Shown piece after piece: positions 45,981 through 54,694 of a stretch of DNA of 64,000 nt. How positions within the stretch are numbered: the stretch's first letter is position 1; every line of letters starts with the position of its first letter. Location: the NCBI RefSeq assembly GCF_024298965.1, contig NZ_CP085193.1, positions 7,874,001 to 7,938,000 of the forward strand, written 5' to 3'. The notes below the pieces were generated by a model. That model had not been told where the DNA came from. It made no database searches and saw only the letters and a program-made list of their open reading frames with translations. Source of the stretch: Streptomyces rapamycinicus NRRL 5491 (GTDB lineage Bacteria; Actinomycetota; Actinomycetes; Streptomycetales; Streptomycetaceae). The position numbers and the translations under genes are program-made.

Positions 45981-46832
45981 TCAGCCGCGCGGCCGCGGCC
46001 ACTCCTGCTCGGCGGCCCAGGCCGCGAAGGAGGTCCAGACGACGCCGGGGAAGTCGGCGCGCAGTCGCGGCAGGTCCACGTCGTAGCCGGTCTCCGCCAG
46101 GAAGGTGAACATGGCCCCCATGTCCGCGCTCGCCTTACGGACCGTGTCCAGCGGCACCTGGCGGTACTCCACCGGGCCACCGGCCGCCGAGGCGAGCGCC
46201 TCGGCCATCTGCCGGGGAGTGGGCGCGTCGCTCGCGACCTCCACCCGCCGCCCGATCCACCGCCCGGGGTCGGCGATCACGGCGGCCACCACCGCGCCCA
46301 GGTCGCGCAGGGCCGTCTGCTGGAGCGGTGTGTCACCGGGGATCGCGAGGGGCAGCACGCCCTGGGCGATGTCGTCCCGGCTGCCCAGGGCGTTCTCGTA
46401 GAAGTACGTCGGCGCGACCACGGTCGACGGCAGACCCGCCGCCTCCAGGTTCCGCTCGATGACCGCCTTGCTGTCGAAGTGGGGGATACCGGTGGAGCGG
46501 TCCGCCGAGCCCACCGAGGCGAGCACCAGATGCGCGGGCGCGGCCCGGCCGGCGGCTTCGATGATCGCCTGCCCCTGCCGCACCTCGGCGTCCGGGCCCG
46601 ACTCGAACGGCGTCGTCACCGCGAACGCCGCCGACGAGCCCTCGAAGGCCGCCGTCAGCGACGCGGCGTCGCTCAGGTCGCCGACCACCACGTCCACGCC
46701 CTGCTGGGCGAGCCGGCGTGCTCTGGGCTCCTCGCGGTCGCGGACCACGGCCCGGACGCTGTGGCCCGATGACAGCAAGGCCCGTGTCACCGCACCGCCC
46801 TGGCCGCCGGTGGCTCCCAGCACAGTGATCAT
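45981..46832 (-). CDS. NmrA-family NAD(P)-binding protein
   Basis: A 283-residue atypical short-chain dehydrogenase of the NmrA/HSCARG group. The N-terminal Rossmann loop VLGATGGQGGAV (about 4-15) and RAVVRDREEPRARRLA after it suit NADPH binding. VVGDLSDAASLTAAFEG and HLVLASVGSADRSTGIPHFDSKAVIERNL follow. NmrA-like proteins may act as redox sensors or reductases; the catalytic Tyr is not clear. It is on the same strand as the DJ-1-like gene. Confidence 0.88.
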   Translation of the reverse strand: MITVLGATGGQGGAVTRALLSSGHSVRAVVRDREEPRARRLAQQGVDVVVGDLSDAASLTAAFEGSSAAFAVTTPFESGPDAEVRQGQAIIEAAGRAAPAHLVLASVGSADRSTGIPHFDSKAVIERNLEAAGLPSTVVAPTYFYENALGSRDDIAQGVLPLAIPGDTPLQQTALRDLGAVVAAVIADPGRWIGRRVEVASDAPTPRQMAEALASAAGGPVEYRQVPLDTVRKASADMGAMFTFLAETGYDVDLPRLRADFPGVVWTSFAAWAAEQEWPRPRG

Positions 46833-46999
46833 CAGTACCGCGTAGAACAGCCGAGACCGACGGCGTCGGAGCGCCGTGGGGCATGCTCAGCCCCGCGGGA
46901 CCCATGGTCGTACAGGATCGGTCGGCGCGCGGGAGACGCGCCGGTCGGCCGCGCCGCCGCTCGGCGGCGACGAGGCGCACATCGGGGGGTGAGCGACCG

Positions 47000-47755
47000 T
47001 CACGCCTCGCTCGGCGCGGCGCGCCGCTCCAGCACCCGCGAGATGGTGCGGGCGATGCTCTCGTCGATGTGTTCGCCGAAGGTGGCCTCCGCGAACTCGG
47101 CGAAGCGGGCGACCACTTCGGGCCCGGCGCCCTCGGGGGAACCGGCGTCGAAGGGCGGCCGCGGGTTGTACTCCATGGCCAGCTGGGAGAGTTTCGCGGC
47201 GTCCTCGCCGAGGGTGCGTGCCACGAGGGTGAGCCCGAAGTCGATGCCCGCGGTCACACCGCCGCCGGTGACCCTGTTCCGGTCGACGCATACGCGCTCG
47301 TCCGACACCTCGACGCCGAACCGCGCCAGCTGATCCCGCGTGGCCCAGTGCGTCGCCGCCCGGTAGCCGTCGAGCAGACCCGCCGCCGCGAGCACGAGCG
47401 AGCCGGTGCAGACGGAGGTGATGTACGAGGCGGTACGCCCGTGGTGGGAGAGGAACTCGGCCTTGGCGCGGTCGAGCAGCACCTCGTCGACGCGCCCACC
47501 GGGGACGAACAGGATGTCCAGATCGGCGGGGCAGCTCTCGAGGGTGACGGTCGGCAGGACGGCCACTCCGGTGTCGGACACCACCGGGCCCAGTGAGTCC
47601 GACACCAGGTGGACCCGCATGCCCGCACTGGCGAAGGCCAGGTGCGGACCGACGAAGTCGAGCATGGTGTGACCCCCGTACAGCACCATGCCGACTTCCA
47701 TCGGACGTGCGGAGTCCGTCTCCCGGCCGTTCCCCTGCGTCGTTTCGTGTGCCAA
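47000..47755 (-). CDS. DJ-1/PfpI-family protein
   Basis: A protein of about 251 residues (from TTG 47755) with a class I glutamine-amidotransferase-like fold. It has MVLYGGHTMLDFVGPHLAFASAGM near the start and the nucleophile elbow ITSVCTGSLVLAAAGLLDG with the reactive Cys. Closest in style to isonitrile-hydratase or ThiJ/PfpI proteins. TTG 47755 has GGAGG 6 bases upstream; ATG 47701 (MEVGMVLYGG) is an alternative. It lies about 140 bp before a carboxymuconolactone-decarboxylase-like gene on the same strand, both possibly oxidative-stress related. Confidence 0.85.
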   Translation of the reverse strand: MAHETTQGNGRETDSARPMEVGMVLYGGHTMLDFVGPHLAFASAGMRVHLVSDSLGPVVSDTGVAVLPTVTLESCPADLDILFVPGGRVDEVLLDRAKAEFLSHHGRTASYITSVCTGSLVLAAAGLLDGYRAATHWATRDQLARFGVEVSDERVCVDRNRVTGGGVTAGIDFGLTLVARTLGEDAAKLSQLAMEYNPRPPFDAGSPEGAGPEVVARFAEFAEATFGEHIDESIARTISRVLERRAAPSEA

Positions 47756-47897
47756 CTCGAGCCTCCGTGGTGTGCCTGCCGAACGCGTGGAAATCGCGCT
47801 TTTCGGCACGCTAGACACCGGTCACGGCATCAACCATGAGCGTTTGTGCCGACCCTCCACGGATTCTCGCCAGCGCCCCGCGGGAGGACGCCGGACC

Positions 47898-48371
47898 TCA
47901 CCCGAACTGGCCGGGCCGGTAGTCGCCCGCGGGCTGCTGGACGATGACGTTCAGCCGGTTGTAGGTGTTGATGACGGCGATGATCGACACCAGGGCGGCG
48001 AGCTGCTCCTCGTCGTAGTACTTGGCGGCGTTCGCCCACGCCTCGTCCGTGACACCACCGGCCGCGTCGGCGATGCGGGTGCCCTGCTCCGCGAGTTCCA
48101 GGGCGGCGCGCTCGGCGTCGGTGAACACCGTGGCCTCCCGCCAGACCGCGACCAGGTTCAGCCGCGTCGAGGTTTCCCCGGCCTTCGCGGCGTCCTTGGT
48201 GTGCATGTCGGTGCAGAAGCCGCAGCCGTTGATCTGGCTGGCGCGGATCTTCACCAGCTCCTGCGTCGCGGCCGACAGCGCCGAGTCGCCGATCACCTTG
48301 CCCGCGGAGTTGAGGTGTTTCAGGAAGGTGCCGAGGAGCGGGTTGCCGAAGAGGTTCAAACGGGCGTCCAT
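47898..48371 (-). CDS. carboxymuconolactone decarboxylase / AhpD-like protein
   Basis: A 157-residue all-helical CMD-family protein with the redox motif CGFCTDMH near residue 50, as in AhpD-type alkylhydroperoxidases. MDARLNLFGNPLLGTFLKHL starts the protein; VSIIAVINTYNRLNVIVQQPAG ends it. The Cys-x-x-Cys and His suggest peroxidase activity rather than decarboxylation. It reads toward the DJ-1-like gene, with a gap of about 140 bp. Confidence 0.9.
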   Translation of the reverse strand: MDARLNLFGNPLLGTFLKHLNSAGKVIGDSALSAATQELVKIRASQINGCGFCTDMHTKDAAKAGETSTRLNLVAVWREATVFTDAERAALELAEQGTRIADAAGGVTDEAWANAAKYYDEEQLAALVSIIAVINTYNRLNVIVQQPAGDYRPGQFG

Positions 48372-48471
48372 GACGGGCTCTCCTAGCGGTTGCCGTGGTT
48401 ACACCTCCCTGACGGAACGGCTCGGAGAGATGTGACAGGACCGAATGTGACCTGCGTCTCCACCGGGATCA

Positions 48472-48505
48472 GCCGCCGCCCCCCGGGCCCCCGGGGGGCG
48501 GCGGC
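48472..48505 (-). terminator. 16-bp perfect hairpin between the AhpD-like and 49-aa genes
   Basis: Two 16-base arms (48472-48487 and 48490-48505) are exact complements separated by two bases. It is downstream of the 49-residue minus-strand gene (stop 48563) and upstream of the AhpD-like gene, so it probably separates the two transcripts. No T run. Confidence 0.65.
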
Positions 48506-48562
48506 TTCCCGGCCTCGCTGTTCGCTGCCTCGCCGCCTCGCTGTGCGGGCTCCGCGGCGGGC

Positions 48563-48712
48563 CTAGTGCGTCAGCGTGTACCAAGCGGTGCTGCCCACCG
48601 TGATGCACACGGCCCAGGCCCACCGCAGCGCTTTGGGGGAGATACGGACGGAGAAGGTCACGTGCTCGTCGAGGTTGACCTCGAGGTGTCGCCGGCGCTT
48701 GCGTTCGGCCAT
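48563..48712 (-). CDS. 49-aa small membrane-associated protein
   Basis: ATG at 48712 (complement) begins a 49-codon frame: MAERKRRRHLEVNLDEHVTF, then SVRISPKALR, then a hydrophobic segment WAWAVCITVGSTAW and YTLTH. AAGGAG lies 7 bases upstream, an excellent ribosome site. Codon third positions are GC-rich, as expected here. It has a basic N-terminus and one short hydrophobic helix, typical of a small inner-membrane protein. Function unknown. Confidence 0.7.
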   Translation of the reverse strand: MAERKRRRHLEVNLDEHVTFSVRISPKALRWAWAVCITVGSTAWYTLTH

Positions 48713-49753
48713 GCGGATTCTCCTTGGACTTCGTGGCCCTCGGTCATGTGCCGGGGCCCGTCTGGTGAGGGACTGACGGGGTGTTCGGCTCCAACTGCCA
48801 GGAAGGGGGGAACACCACGTCGGAACGTACGCCTGCCCGCGGACAGGTGTCGTGTAGTTAACGCAGCCACGTCGCTCGACGCAACTAAACCCGCACTAAC
48901 CACTGACAAAGCGTCAGCCGTCAGCTGTCGGCGGGTGACACTACAATTCCCCTCCGCTTCAGGGACATTGATCCGCATAGCTCCCATCGCCGACCATAGC
49001 GGCCATACTTACCGACGGGTATTCCGCAACTTTGCGATTGGGAGCGCATGTAAATGCACTTAACGCGCCAGTTGGGCCCGTGTTCGGTATGGCCAACGCC
49101 ACATTCCAGGTGGCGATGAAAGGGCGATGAAACATCCCAAGAGCCGCCCATCTGGCATATTCGGCGTGTCTTCGCGAAAGCATCATGTCCGGTATGGGGT
49201 GCGGCGGCGCTCAGCAGGAGTTTTTGGCTCTCCGGTGTCGGCTAATTGCCTCTCGAATTGGCGACTGCCTGCTGTCCGGCTAAGTGATTGCCCGGGCGAT
49301 CTATCCATGGCGGATGCAACGCGATGATCGCGAATGCAAATCGTGTGCGGATGGTCGCGTGAGCGGTGCGCAATGACGGTGTTGGCCGGAAACCGCCGCC
49401 CCTCCCTTCCTGGCAGTTGGAGCAGGGGCGGCGGCCCTCACCAGACGTGGAGAACCACGCCCGCTTACTTCGTCGTTGACCCCACGGATGTGCGGGCAGC
49501 GTCGCTGTTCCGGCCTCCGCCCAGTCAACGACTGGACCGAGGATAGTGTTTTTCTGTGGGGTTCGGATGCACTAGAAGGAGTGAATATGTGTTATTCGCA
49601 ACACTGTTCTGGCTGTTCAGAAGAACGAAAACCCTCGACTCCGGGCCCGATCTCTCAGCGCGTTCTGATAGCGGAACCTCTGATCCCGCCAGGGCATCGA
49701 GGTGCCACATGATGAGCATGTGGCCGGTTTTCGTCACCTTCTAATAGGGCGGC
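48713..49753. other. 1.04-kb gene-poor, lower-GC region
   Basis: No convincing gene was seen. GC falls visibly compared with both sides, and Streptomyces-like third-position bias is lost. Near 48855-48900 there are repeated GTTAG/GTTAAC elements that could be operators for the 49-aa gene. Small frames at 49127, 49334, 49525 and 49587 all lack codon bias. Only the last, a 41-codon frame starting MCYSQHCSGC at 49587, has a ribosome site (AAGGAG five bases before). The region may be a decayed insertion or untranslated regulatory DNA. Confidence 0.5.
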
Positions 49754-50380
49754 CTATTCGGAGTCGGTGGCCCGGTCGCGCGTCGCGGTTCGGCGAGCGC
49801 GGTGGTTGGCGACGTTGACGCGGTTGCCGCACAGCCCGGGCATGCAGTAGCGGCGGCTGCCGGGCCGGGTGGTGTCGATGAACGCTCCCCGGCAGGTGGG
49901 TGCGGTGCACGGCCGGAACCGCCGCTCGCCGAGGGTGTGGACGACCCCGAGGACGCCCATGCCGCAGATCAGCGAGAGGGCGTCGGCTATGGTCGCCCCG
50001 TCCCGGAGCGGGACGGCCCACCGTATGCGGCCCTTGTGTGCGGGGTCCGGTACCAGAGTGGCGCCCCGGGCGGACGAGGTGAGCCGGGTGGCACCGGCGA
50101 TGAGGCGGTCGCGGCCGGGGTGATCGATCAGGTCCCGCACGGTGGTCCGCAGCGCGTGCACCGCATGGAGGTCGGCCGCGCGCCCCCGGCGGGCGAGTTC
50201 GGCCAGCGCGCCCGGAACCTCGTCGTCATCTCCGGGCCGGTCGCCGTGCTGCTCGGTGAACGCGACGAGGGCGGCCGGATCGGGCAGGTGGTCGTCGCCG
50301 CGCCAGACCTCGGCGGTGGTGTTGACCAGCTCGGTCGCGATCCCCGCCGCCCAGACGTAATCGTCCAACGCCACTTGCAT
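49754..50380 (-). CDS. CGNR zinc-finger, ABATE-domain putative transcription factor
   Basis: A 208-residue protein with an N-terminal ABATE (stress-induced transcription factor-like) domain and a C-terminal CGNR zinc finger: RRFRPCTAPTCRGAFIDTT, then RRYCMPGLCGNRVNVANHRAR. The four Cys (CTAPTC, CMPGLC) bind zinc. Such proteins are actinobacterial regulators of unknown target. It is divergent from the HAD gene, with about 120 bp of promoter sequence between. Confidence 0.9.
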   Translation of the reverse strand: MQVALDDYVWAAGIATELVNTTAEVWRGDDHLPDPAALVAFTEQHGDRPGDDDEVPGALAELARRGRAADLHAVHALRTTVRDLIDHPGRDRLIAGATRLTSSARGATLVPDPAHKGRIRWAVPLRDGATIADALSLICGMGVLGVVHTLGERRFRPCTAPTCRGAFIDTTRPGSRRYCMPGLCGNRVNVANHRARRTATRDRATDSE

Positions 50381-50499
50381 CGTTGACGCACCTCTCGCTA
50401 CGTTTCGGCTAAACGCAATTTTAACCCTTACATGCCACGCCGGCTACCAGCCCCAGCCTCAGTCCCCCGCCCTCCCCGCTCCGTCAGGAGACCTTGCCC

Positions 50500-51201
50500 A
50501 TGTCAGAGCTGGAGATCGACGCCGTCGTCTTCGATGTGCTCGGCACCCTCGTCGACGAACCCACCGGCATCCGTGCCGGTATCCGCGAACTCGCCCCGGC
50601 GCTCGACGATTCCGGGATCGAGCGGCTGTTGTCGCTGTGGCAGCGGCATATCGACCGCGAGCAGCGCCGCATCCTCGACGGCGCCCGGCCCTACGCCACC
50701 ACCGAGGTCCTCGACCGCGAAGTCGCCCGGCTCGTCGCCGACACCGCCGGGGTCGACGACCCGGCCGCCGTGGCGGCGCTGGCCGCATCCGGCCGTCGGC
50801 TCCCGCCGTGGTCCGACACGGTGGCGGGGCTGGCCCGGCTCGCCGGGCGGTTCCCGCTGATCGGGCTCTCCAGCGCGAGCCGTACGGCGCTGCTGGAGCT
50901 CAACGCCCACGCGGGACTGCGCTGGCACCAGGCCCTGTCCGCCGAGGACGCCCGGACCTACAAGCCGGACCCGGCGGTCTACGAGCTGGCCGTCACCGCC
51001 TCCGGACGGCCGCCGGGGCGGCTGCTGATGGTCGCCGCCCACGCCTGGGACCTGCGCGGTGCGCAGGCTCTCGGTCTGCGCACCGCCTATGTCGCCCGCC
51101 CCGTCGGCGACCCGCCCGGCCCCTCGGACCGATTCGATCTGCACGCCGAAGGGCTGGCCGATCTGGCGGACCAACTCGACAGGAACTTGCCTCCGCAATA
51201 G
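50500..51201 (+). CDS. HAD-superfamily hydrolase (haloacid dehalogenase type II-like)
   Basis: A 233-residue HAD hydrolase. Motif I is VVFDVLGTLVDE near residue 8-19 with the nucleophilic Asp, motif II LIGLSSASR near 122, motif III KPDPAVYELA near 155 and motif IV MVAAHAWDLRGAQ near 177. The S-x-A and AHAWD features are typical of 2-haloacid dehalogenases. AGGAG lies 9 bases before ATG 50500. The next gene (a SnoaL-like protein) follows after 91 bp. Substrate unproven. Confidence 0.9.
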   Translation: MSELEIDAVVFDVLGTLVDEPTGIRAGIRELAPALDDSGIERLLSLWQRHIDREQRRILDGARPYATTEVLDREVARLVADTAGVDDPAAVAALAASGRRLPPWSDTVAGLARLAGRFPLIGLSSASRTALLELNAHAGLRWHQALSAEDARTYKPDPAVYELAVTASGRPPGRLLMVAAHAWDLRGAQALGLRTAYVARPVGDPPGPSDRFDLHAEGLADLADQLDRNLPPQ

Positions 51202-51292
51202 CCAGCGCTTGCAATCATCCGCGTACGCAACTATTGTCTCGAGTCACCTCGCACACCCGCGAAACACACCCGCGAACGGAACGGCTGGAGCG

Positions 51293-51640
51293 ATGACCCG
51301 GACCCCCGAGCAGATCTTCCACGACCACGGCCAAGCGCTCGGCTCGGGCGACCTGGACAGGATCAGCGCCAACTACGCGGAGGACGCGGTCTTCGTCACG
51401 CCCTCCGGTGTGCTGCGGGGCCGCGAAGGGGTGAAGCGGGGTATCGGCGCGCTCCTCGGCGATCTCCCCAACGCCGCCTGGGAGTTGAAGCCCCAGTTCG
51501 CGGACGACGTCCTCTTCCTCGAGTGGTCGGCCGCCACCGCCGATGCGCGCGTGGAGGACGGCGTCGACACCTTCGTCTTCCGCGACGGCCTCATCCAGGC
51601 CCAGACCGTGCGCTACACCCTGGTCGCCGAAGAGGGCTGA
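51293..51640 (+). CDS. NTF2/SnoaL-like protein
   Basis: A 115-residue protein with the NTF2-like cone fold: MTRTPEQIFHDHGQALGSGDLDRISANYAEDAVFVTPSGVLRG is the typical helical start plus strand, with GVDTFVFRDGLIQAQTVRYTL as the terminal sheet. Such proteins are small hydrolases, cyclases or isomerases, or non-enzymatic. ATG at 51293 is preceded by CGGCTGGAG. It converges with the TetR gene 11 bp downstream. Confidence 0.85.
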   Translation: MTRTPEQIFHDHGQALGSGDLDRISANYAEDAVFVTPSGVLRGREGVKRGIGALLGDLPNAAWELKPQFADDVLFLEWSAATADARVEDGVDTFVFRDGLIQAQTVRYTLVAEEG

Positions 51641-51650
51641 GCCGCCTCGC

Positions 51651-52220
51651 CTAGTGCACCAGGGGGAGGAAGACCGTGTCCACGATCTCTTCGAGGGTGT
51701 CGTCGGGCACGGGGGCGAAGGTCGTGAGGATTTCGTGGCGCAGCAGGTCGAAGGGGAGCGACTTGACGCGTTCGGTGAGGCGTTCCGGTTTGATCTCGCC
51801 ACGGTCGACGGCGCGGTCGAAGAGCGCGTCGAGAGCTTCCGCGCGGCCCGTCGCGAGGGGGTCGCGCAGCTCATCGGGGCTGTTTCCGGTCGCCTGGTGG
51901 TAGTCGGCCAGGCGCATGCTCATGATGGTGATGAACTGGACGCGGGTGGAGTTGATCTCCCGCATGAGGGTGAGGATGTCCTCCCGCAGGCTTCCCGTGT
52001 CGGGAACGTCGAGGCGGGACTCCTTCAGGGTGTGGACGATGGCTGCCCGGACCAGCTCGTCGCGGTTGGACCAGCGGCGATAGAGAACGGGCGGGCTGGT
52101 GCCCGCGCGCTTGACGACGGCGTCCATGGTGAACCTGGCGTAGCCGGTGTCCGTGAGTTCTTCCCAGGCCGCGTCGAGGAGCGCCTTCTCCAGTGCCGCT
52201 CCGCGGCGTCGCTCGGGCAT
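51651..52220 (-). CDS. TetR-family repressor of the adjacent MFS exporter
   Basis: A 189-residue TetR regulator: N-terminal helix-turn-helix (about 10-57, LLDAAWEELTDTGYARFTMDAVVKRAGTSPPVLYRRWSNRDELV, split here by domain) and a C-terminal ligand-binding domain. It starts at 52220 and is divergent from an MFS exporter gene, 92 bp away, with a palindrome between. The usual logic is drug binding, release of the operator and induction of the pump. Ligand unknown. Confidence 0.92.
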   Translation of the reverse strand: MPERRRGAALEKALLDAAWEELTDTGYARFTMDAVVKRAGTSPPVLYRRWSNRDELVRAAIVHTLKESRLDVPDTGSLREDILTLMREINSTRVQFITIMSMRLADYHQATGNSPDELRDPLATGRAEALDALFDRAVDRGEIKPERLTERVKSLPFDLLRHEILTTFAPVPDDTLEEIVDTVFLPLVH

Positions 52221-52278
52221 GCGTTCCTCCCTTAGATAGACTTGCCTTTCTTATTCTAGCGCCCTACTCTGACCGCCG

Positions 52279-52300
52279 TAAGATAGACGTCTATATCTTA
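52279..52300. promoter_or_regulatory. operator between TetR and MFS genes
   Basis: A perfect 12-bp palindrome ATAGACGTCTAT (52283-52294) sits inside a larger, slightly offset TAAG...CTTA inverted repeat (52279-52300). It lies 12 bp before the MFS start and 58 bp from the TetR start. A related half-site AGATAGACTTGCC occurs near 52234. Likely binding site of the divergent TetR protein. Confidence 0.7.
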
Positions 52301-52312
52301 AGGTGGCTGTTC

Positions 52313-53812
52313 ATGAGCACCCCTCCCAGCCGGTCAGACCCCACATCCGCGGCCGCGGACCCCGATCGCGTGGGCTCCGGTCGCGTGGATCCCGCCGTGT
52401 GGCGCATGGCGATCACCCTCATCGTGGGCGCCCTCGCCGTCGTCTTCGACACCACCATCGTCAGCGTCGCGCTCAACGACCTGGCGAAGGAACTCGACGC
52501 CCCGCTGTCCACCATCCAGTGGGTGAGCACCGGCTACCTGCTGGCGGTGTTCGTCACCATCCCACTCGCCGGATGGGCCCAGTCGCGGCTCGGCGGCCGA
52601 CATCTGTGGATCGCGGCCCTGGGCGTGTTCCTGCTCGGCTCGATCCTGAGCGCGCTGGCGTGGGACGCGACCAGCCTCATCGCCTTCCGCGTCATCCAGG
52701 GCGGCGCGGGCGGCCTCATGATGCCGCTCATGGCCACGCTGCTCATGCAGGCCGCCCAGGGCCGCAACATCGGCAAGGTCATGGCCATCATCACCGTGCC
52801 CACCGCGCTCGGCCCGATCCTCGGCCCGGTCCTGGGCGGCCTCATCCTGCACCTGGCCGACTGGCGCTGGCTGTTCTTCGTCAACATCCCCTTCTGCGCC
52901 GTCGGCGCCTGGCTCGCCTGGCGCAATCTGACCGACGACCGACCGGCGCCCGACCGCCCCCGCGCCCGTCTGGACACCGTCGGCCTGCTCCTGCTCTGCC
53001 CGGGCTTCGCCGCCCTCGTCTACGGCCTCTCCCGGGTCGGGGGCAGCGCGGGCTTCGCCGACGCCAAGGTCCTCATCCCGCTGATCGGCGGACTCGCCCT
53101 GGTCGGGGGCTTCGCCGCCTGGGCGCTGCCCCGCACCACCGGCGCCCTGGTCAATGTGCGGCTGTTCCGCCACCGCGCGGTGGCCTCCTCCGCAACTCTG
53201 CTCCTCCTGGGCGGCATCTCCCTGTACGGGTCGATGATGCTGCTGCCCCTGTACTTCCAGCAGGTCCGCGGCGAGGACGCCCTCGGCGCCGGACTGCTGC
53301 TCATCCCGCAGGGTGTCGGCGCGCTCCTCGCCCGCGGCCTGGCGGGCGCCTACACCGATCGCGTCGGCCCCCGCGGGGTCGCCCTCGCGGCGTTCGCGTT
53401 CGTCGCCGCGGCCACCGTGCCGTTCGCCTTCGTCACCGCCGACACCAGCGAAGTCCTGCTCATGGCCGCGCTGTTCGTCCGCGGTATCGCCCTGGGCGCC
53501 GCCATGATCGCGCCCATGGGTGCCGCGTACGTCGGGCTGGAGCACGGGGAGATCCCCGACGCCAGCATCATCACCCGCGTCGCCCAGCAACTCGGCGGCG
53601 CCGTGGGCATCGCCGTCCTCGCCGTCATCCTCCAGCACGGCATCGGCGACGCCCGCACCCCGGGCGCCCTGGCCGACGGCTTCGGCACCGCGTTCTGGTG
53701 GTCGGTGGCCCTCACCGCCGTCGCCGTCCCGCTGTGCCTGCTCCTGCCCGGCCTCCCCGAACCGGCGGCCCCCGACGACGCCGCCGAGGCGGAAGCCGCC
53801 GCCGAGGCCTGA
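52313..53812 (+). CDS. DHA2-family MFS multidrug exporter
   Basis: A 499-residue major-facilitator protein of the 14-helix DHA2 (EmrB/QacA-like) class. Helices are regularly spaced from about 35 to 485. Motif C-like GPILGPVLGGLIL near 166-178 marks drug/H+ antiporters, and DTTIVSVALNDLA near 49 is the family's first-helix signature. ATG 52313 follows the operator. The C-terminus is acidic. Regulated most likely by the divergent TetR gene. Substrate unknown. Confidence 0.93.
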   Translation: MSTPPSRSDPTSAAADPDRVGSGRVDPAVWRMAITLIVGALAVVFDTTIVSVALNDLAKELDAPLSTIQWVSTGYLLAVFVTIPLAGWAQSRLGGRHLWIAALGVFLLGSILSALAWDATSLIAFRVIQGGAGGLMMPLMATLLMQAAQGRNIGKVMAIITVPTALGPILGPVLGGLILHLADWRWLFFVNIPFCAVGAWLAWRNLTDDRPAPDRPRARLDTVGLLLLCPGFAALVYGLSRVGGSAGFADAKVLIPLIGGLALVGGFAAWALPRTTGALVNVRLFRHRAVASSATLLLLGGISLYGSMMLLPLYFQQVRGEDALGAGLLLIPQGVGALLARGLAGAYTDRVGPRGVALAAFAFVAAATVPFAFVTADTSEVLLMAALFVRGIALGAAMIAPMGAAYVGLEHGEIPDASIITRVAQQLGGAVGIAVLAVILQHGIGDARTPGALADGFGTAFWWSVALTAVAVPLCLLLPGLPEPAAPDDAAEAEAAAEA

Positions 53813-54024
53813 ATCGCGCGTCGCGGGCGAGTGGGGCCTCGGACATCCGGACCAGCCCATGACCTGACTGCGCCTGGTCGCGTGACCGTGTCTCGTCCTT
53901 GCCCCTGCTCACAACCGTGTTAGCCGACCGTTAGCGGGGCGGCAGCCTTGCGGTAGGGGGCCCGGCCAGAGTTGGTGACGCACCGAGAAGACCACGACAT
54001 CGACTGCCCCTGGGGGGACCCGAA

Positions 54025-54687
54025 ATGAGCTCCAACGCCGTTGCCCGCACCGTTCGTCGCCGCACCCTGCGCGTTGCCGCCGCGGTCCTGATCGCAGCCG
54101 CCGGCTTCAGCCTGACCGCCTGCAACGACTCGGACGCCAACGCCTCGAAGCCCGCGGCCTCCGCCAGCTCGAACAGCGCGGACTCCGCCACCGGAGCGAA
54201 GGGCTCCGATGGCAGCGGAGCGAAGGGCTCCGACGCCAAGGTCGGTACCGAGTCGGGCGCCGCGGACGAGGCGGCATCCCCGGACCGCACCGAGACCCTG
54301 GCGGACGGCAGCACGGGCGAGATCTACGAGCTCGGCGACCAGCACTACCGCCTCAAGATCGTCAACGACGGTGACGTCCTGGCCACGTTCGAGACGAACG
54401 GGCGGGACGCCGGGCTCGACGCCAACGGCATGTATGTCGTGCTCACCATGGGCGGCGAGGTCCAGTCCTGGATGGGCGGCGAGCACAAGGCGCCGGGCAC
54501 CTTCGAGCTCGCGGGCGGCTGGACGGCCAAGGTAACGAAGGTCGGCGAGGCCCAGTACCGTGCGGAGATCATCGGCCACGGTGACGTCATGGGCACGATG
54601 GAGGCGAACGGGCACGACGCCGGGCTCGACGCCAACGGCGTGTACATCGTGCTCAGCACGCGCGGTGTGATCAGCGCCCACGAGTGA
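54025..54687 (+). CDS. lipoprotein with an internal duplicated beta domain
   Basis: A 220-residue lipoprotein: basic start, hydrophobic helix and lipobox SLTAC (Cys33), then a Ser/Ala/Gly linker (about 36-95). Two similar halves follow: YRLKIVNDGDVLATFETNGR... near 109 and YRAEIIGHGDVMGTMEANGH... near 172. Both continue DAGLDANG and end in a VVLT/IVLS strand. The duplicated domain is not recognised. GGGGGGA precedes the ATG. The stop codon lies in a short direct repeat and a 38-bp hairpin follows. Confidence 0.82.
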   Translation: MSSNAVARTVRRRTLRVAAAVLIAAAGFSLTACNDSDANASKPAASASSNSADSATGAKGSDGSGAKGSDAKVGTESGAADEAASPDRTETLADGSTGEIYELGDQHYRLKIVNDGDVLATFETNGRDAGLDANGMYVVLTMGGEVQSWMGGEHKAPGTFELAGGWTAKVTKVGEAQYRAEIIGHGDVMGTMEANGHDAGLDANGVYIVLSTRGVISAHE

Positions 54688-54694
54688 ACGCCCA

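Noticed and set aside
49127..49744. Several 60-75-codon frames in the lower-GC stretch
   Set aside because: No ribosome site (apart from the 41-codon frame at 49587), no Streptomyces codon bias and no recognisable protein.
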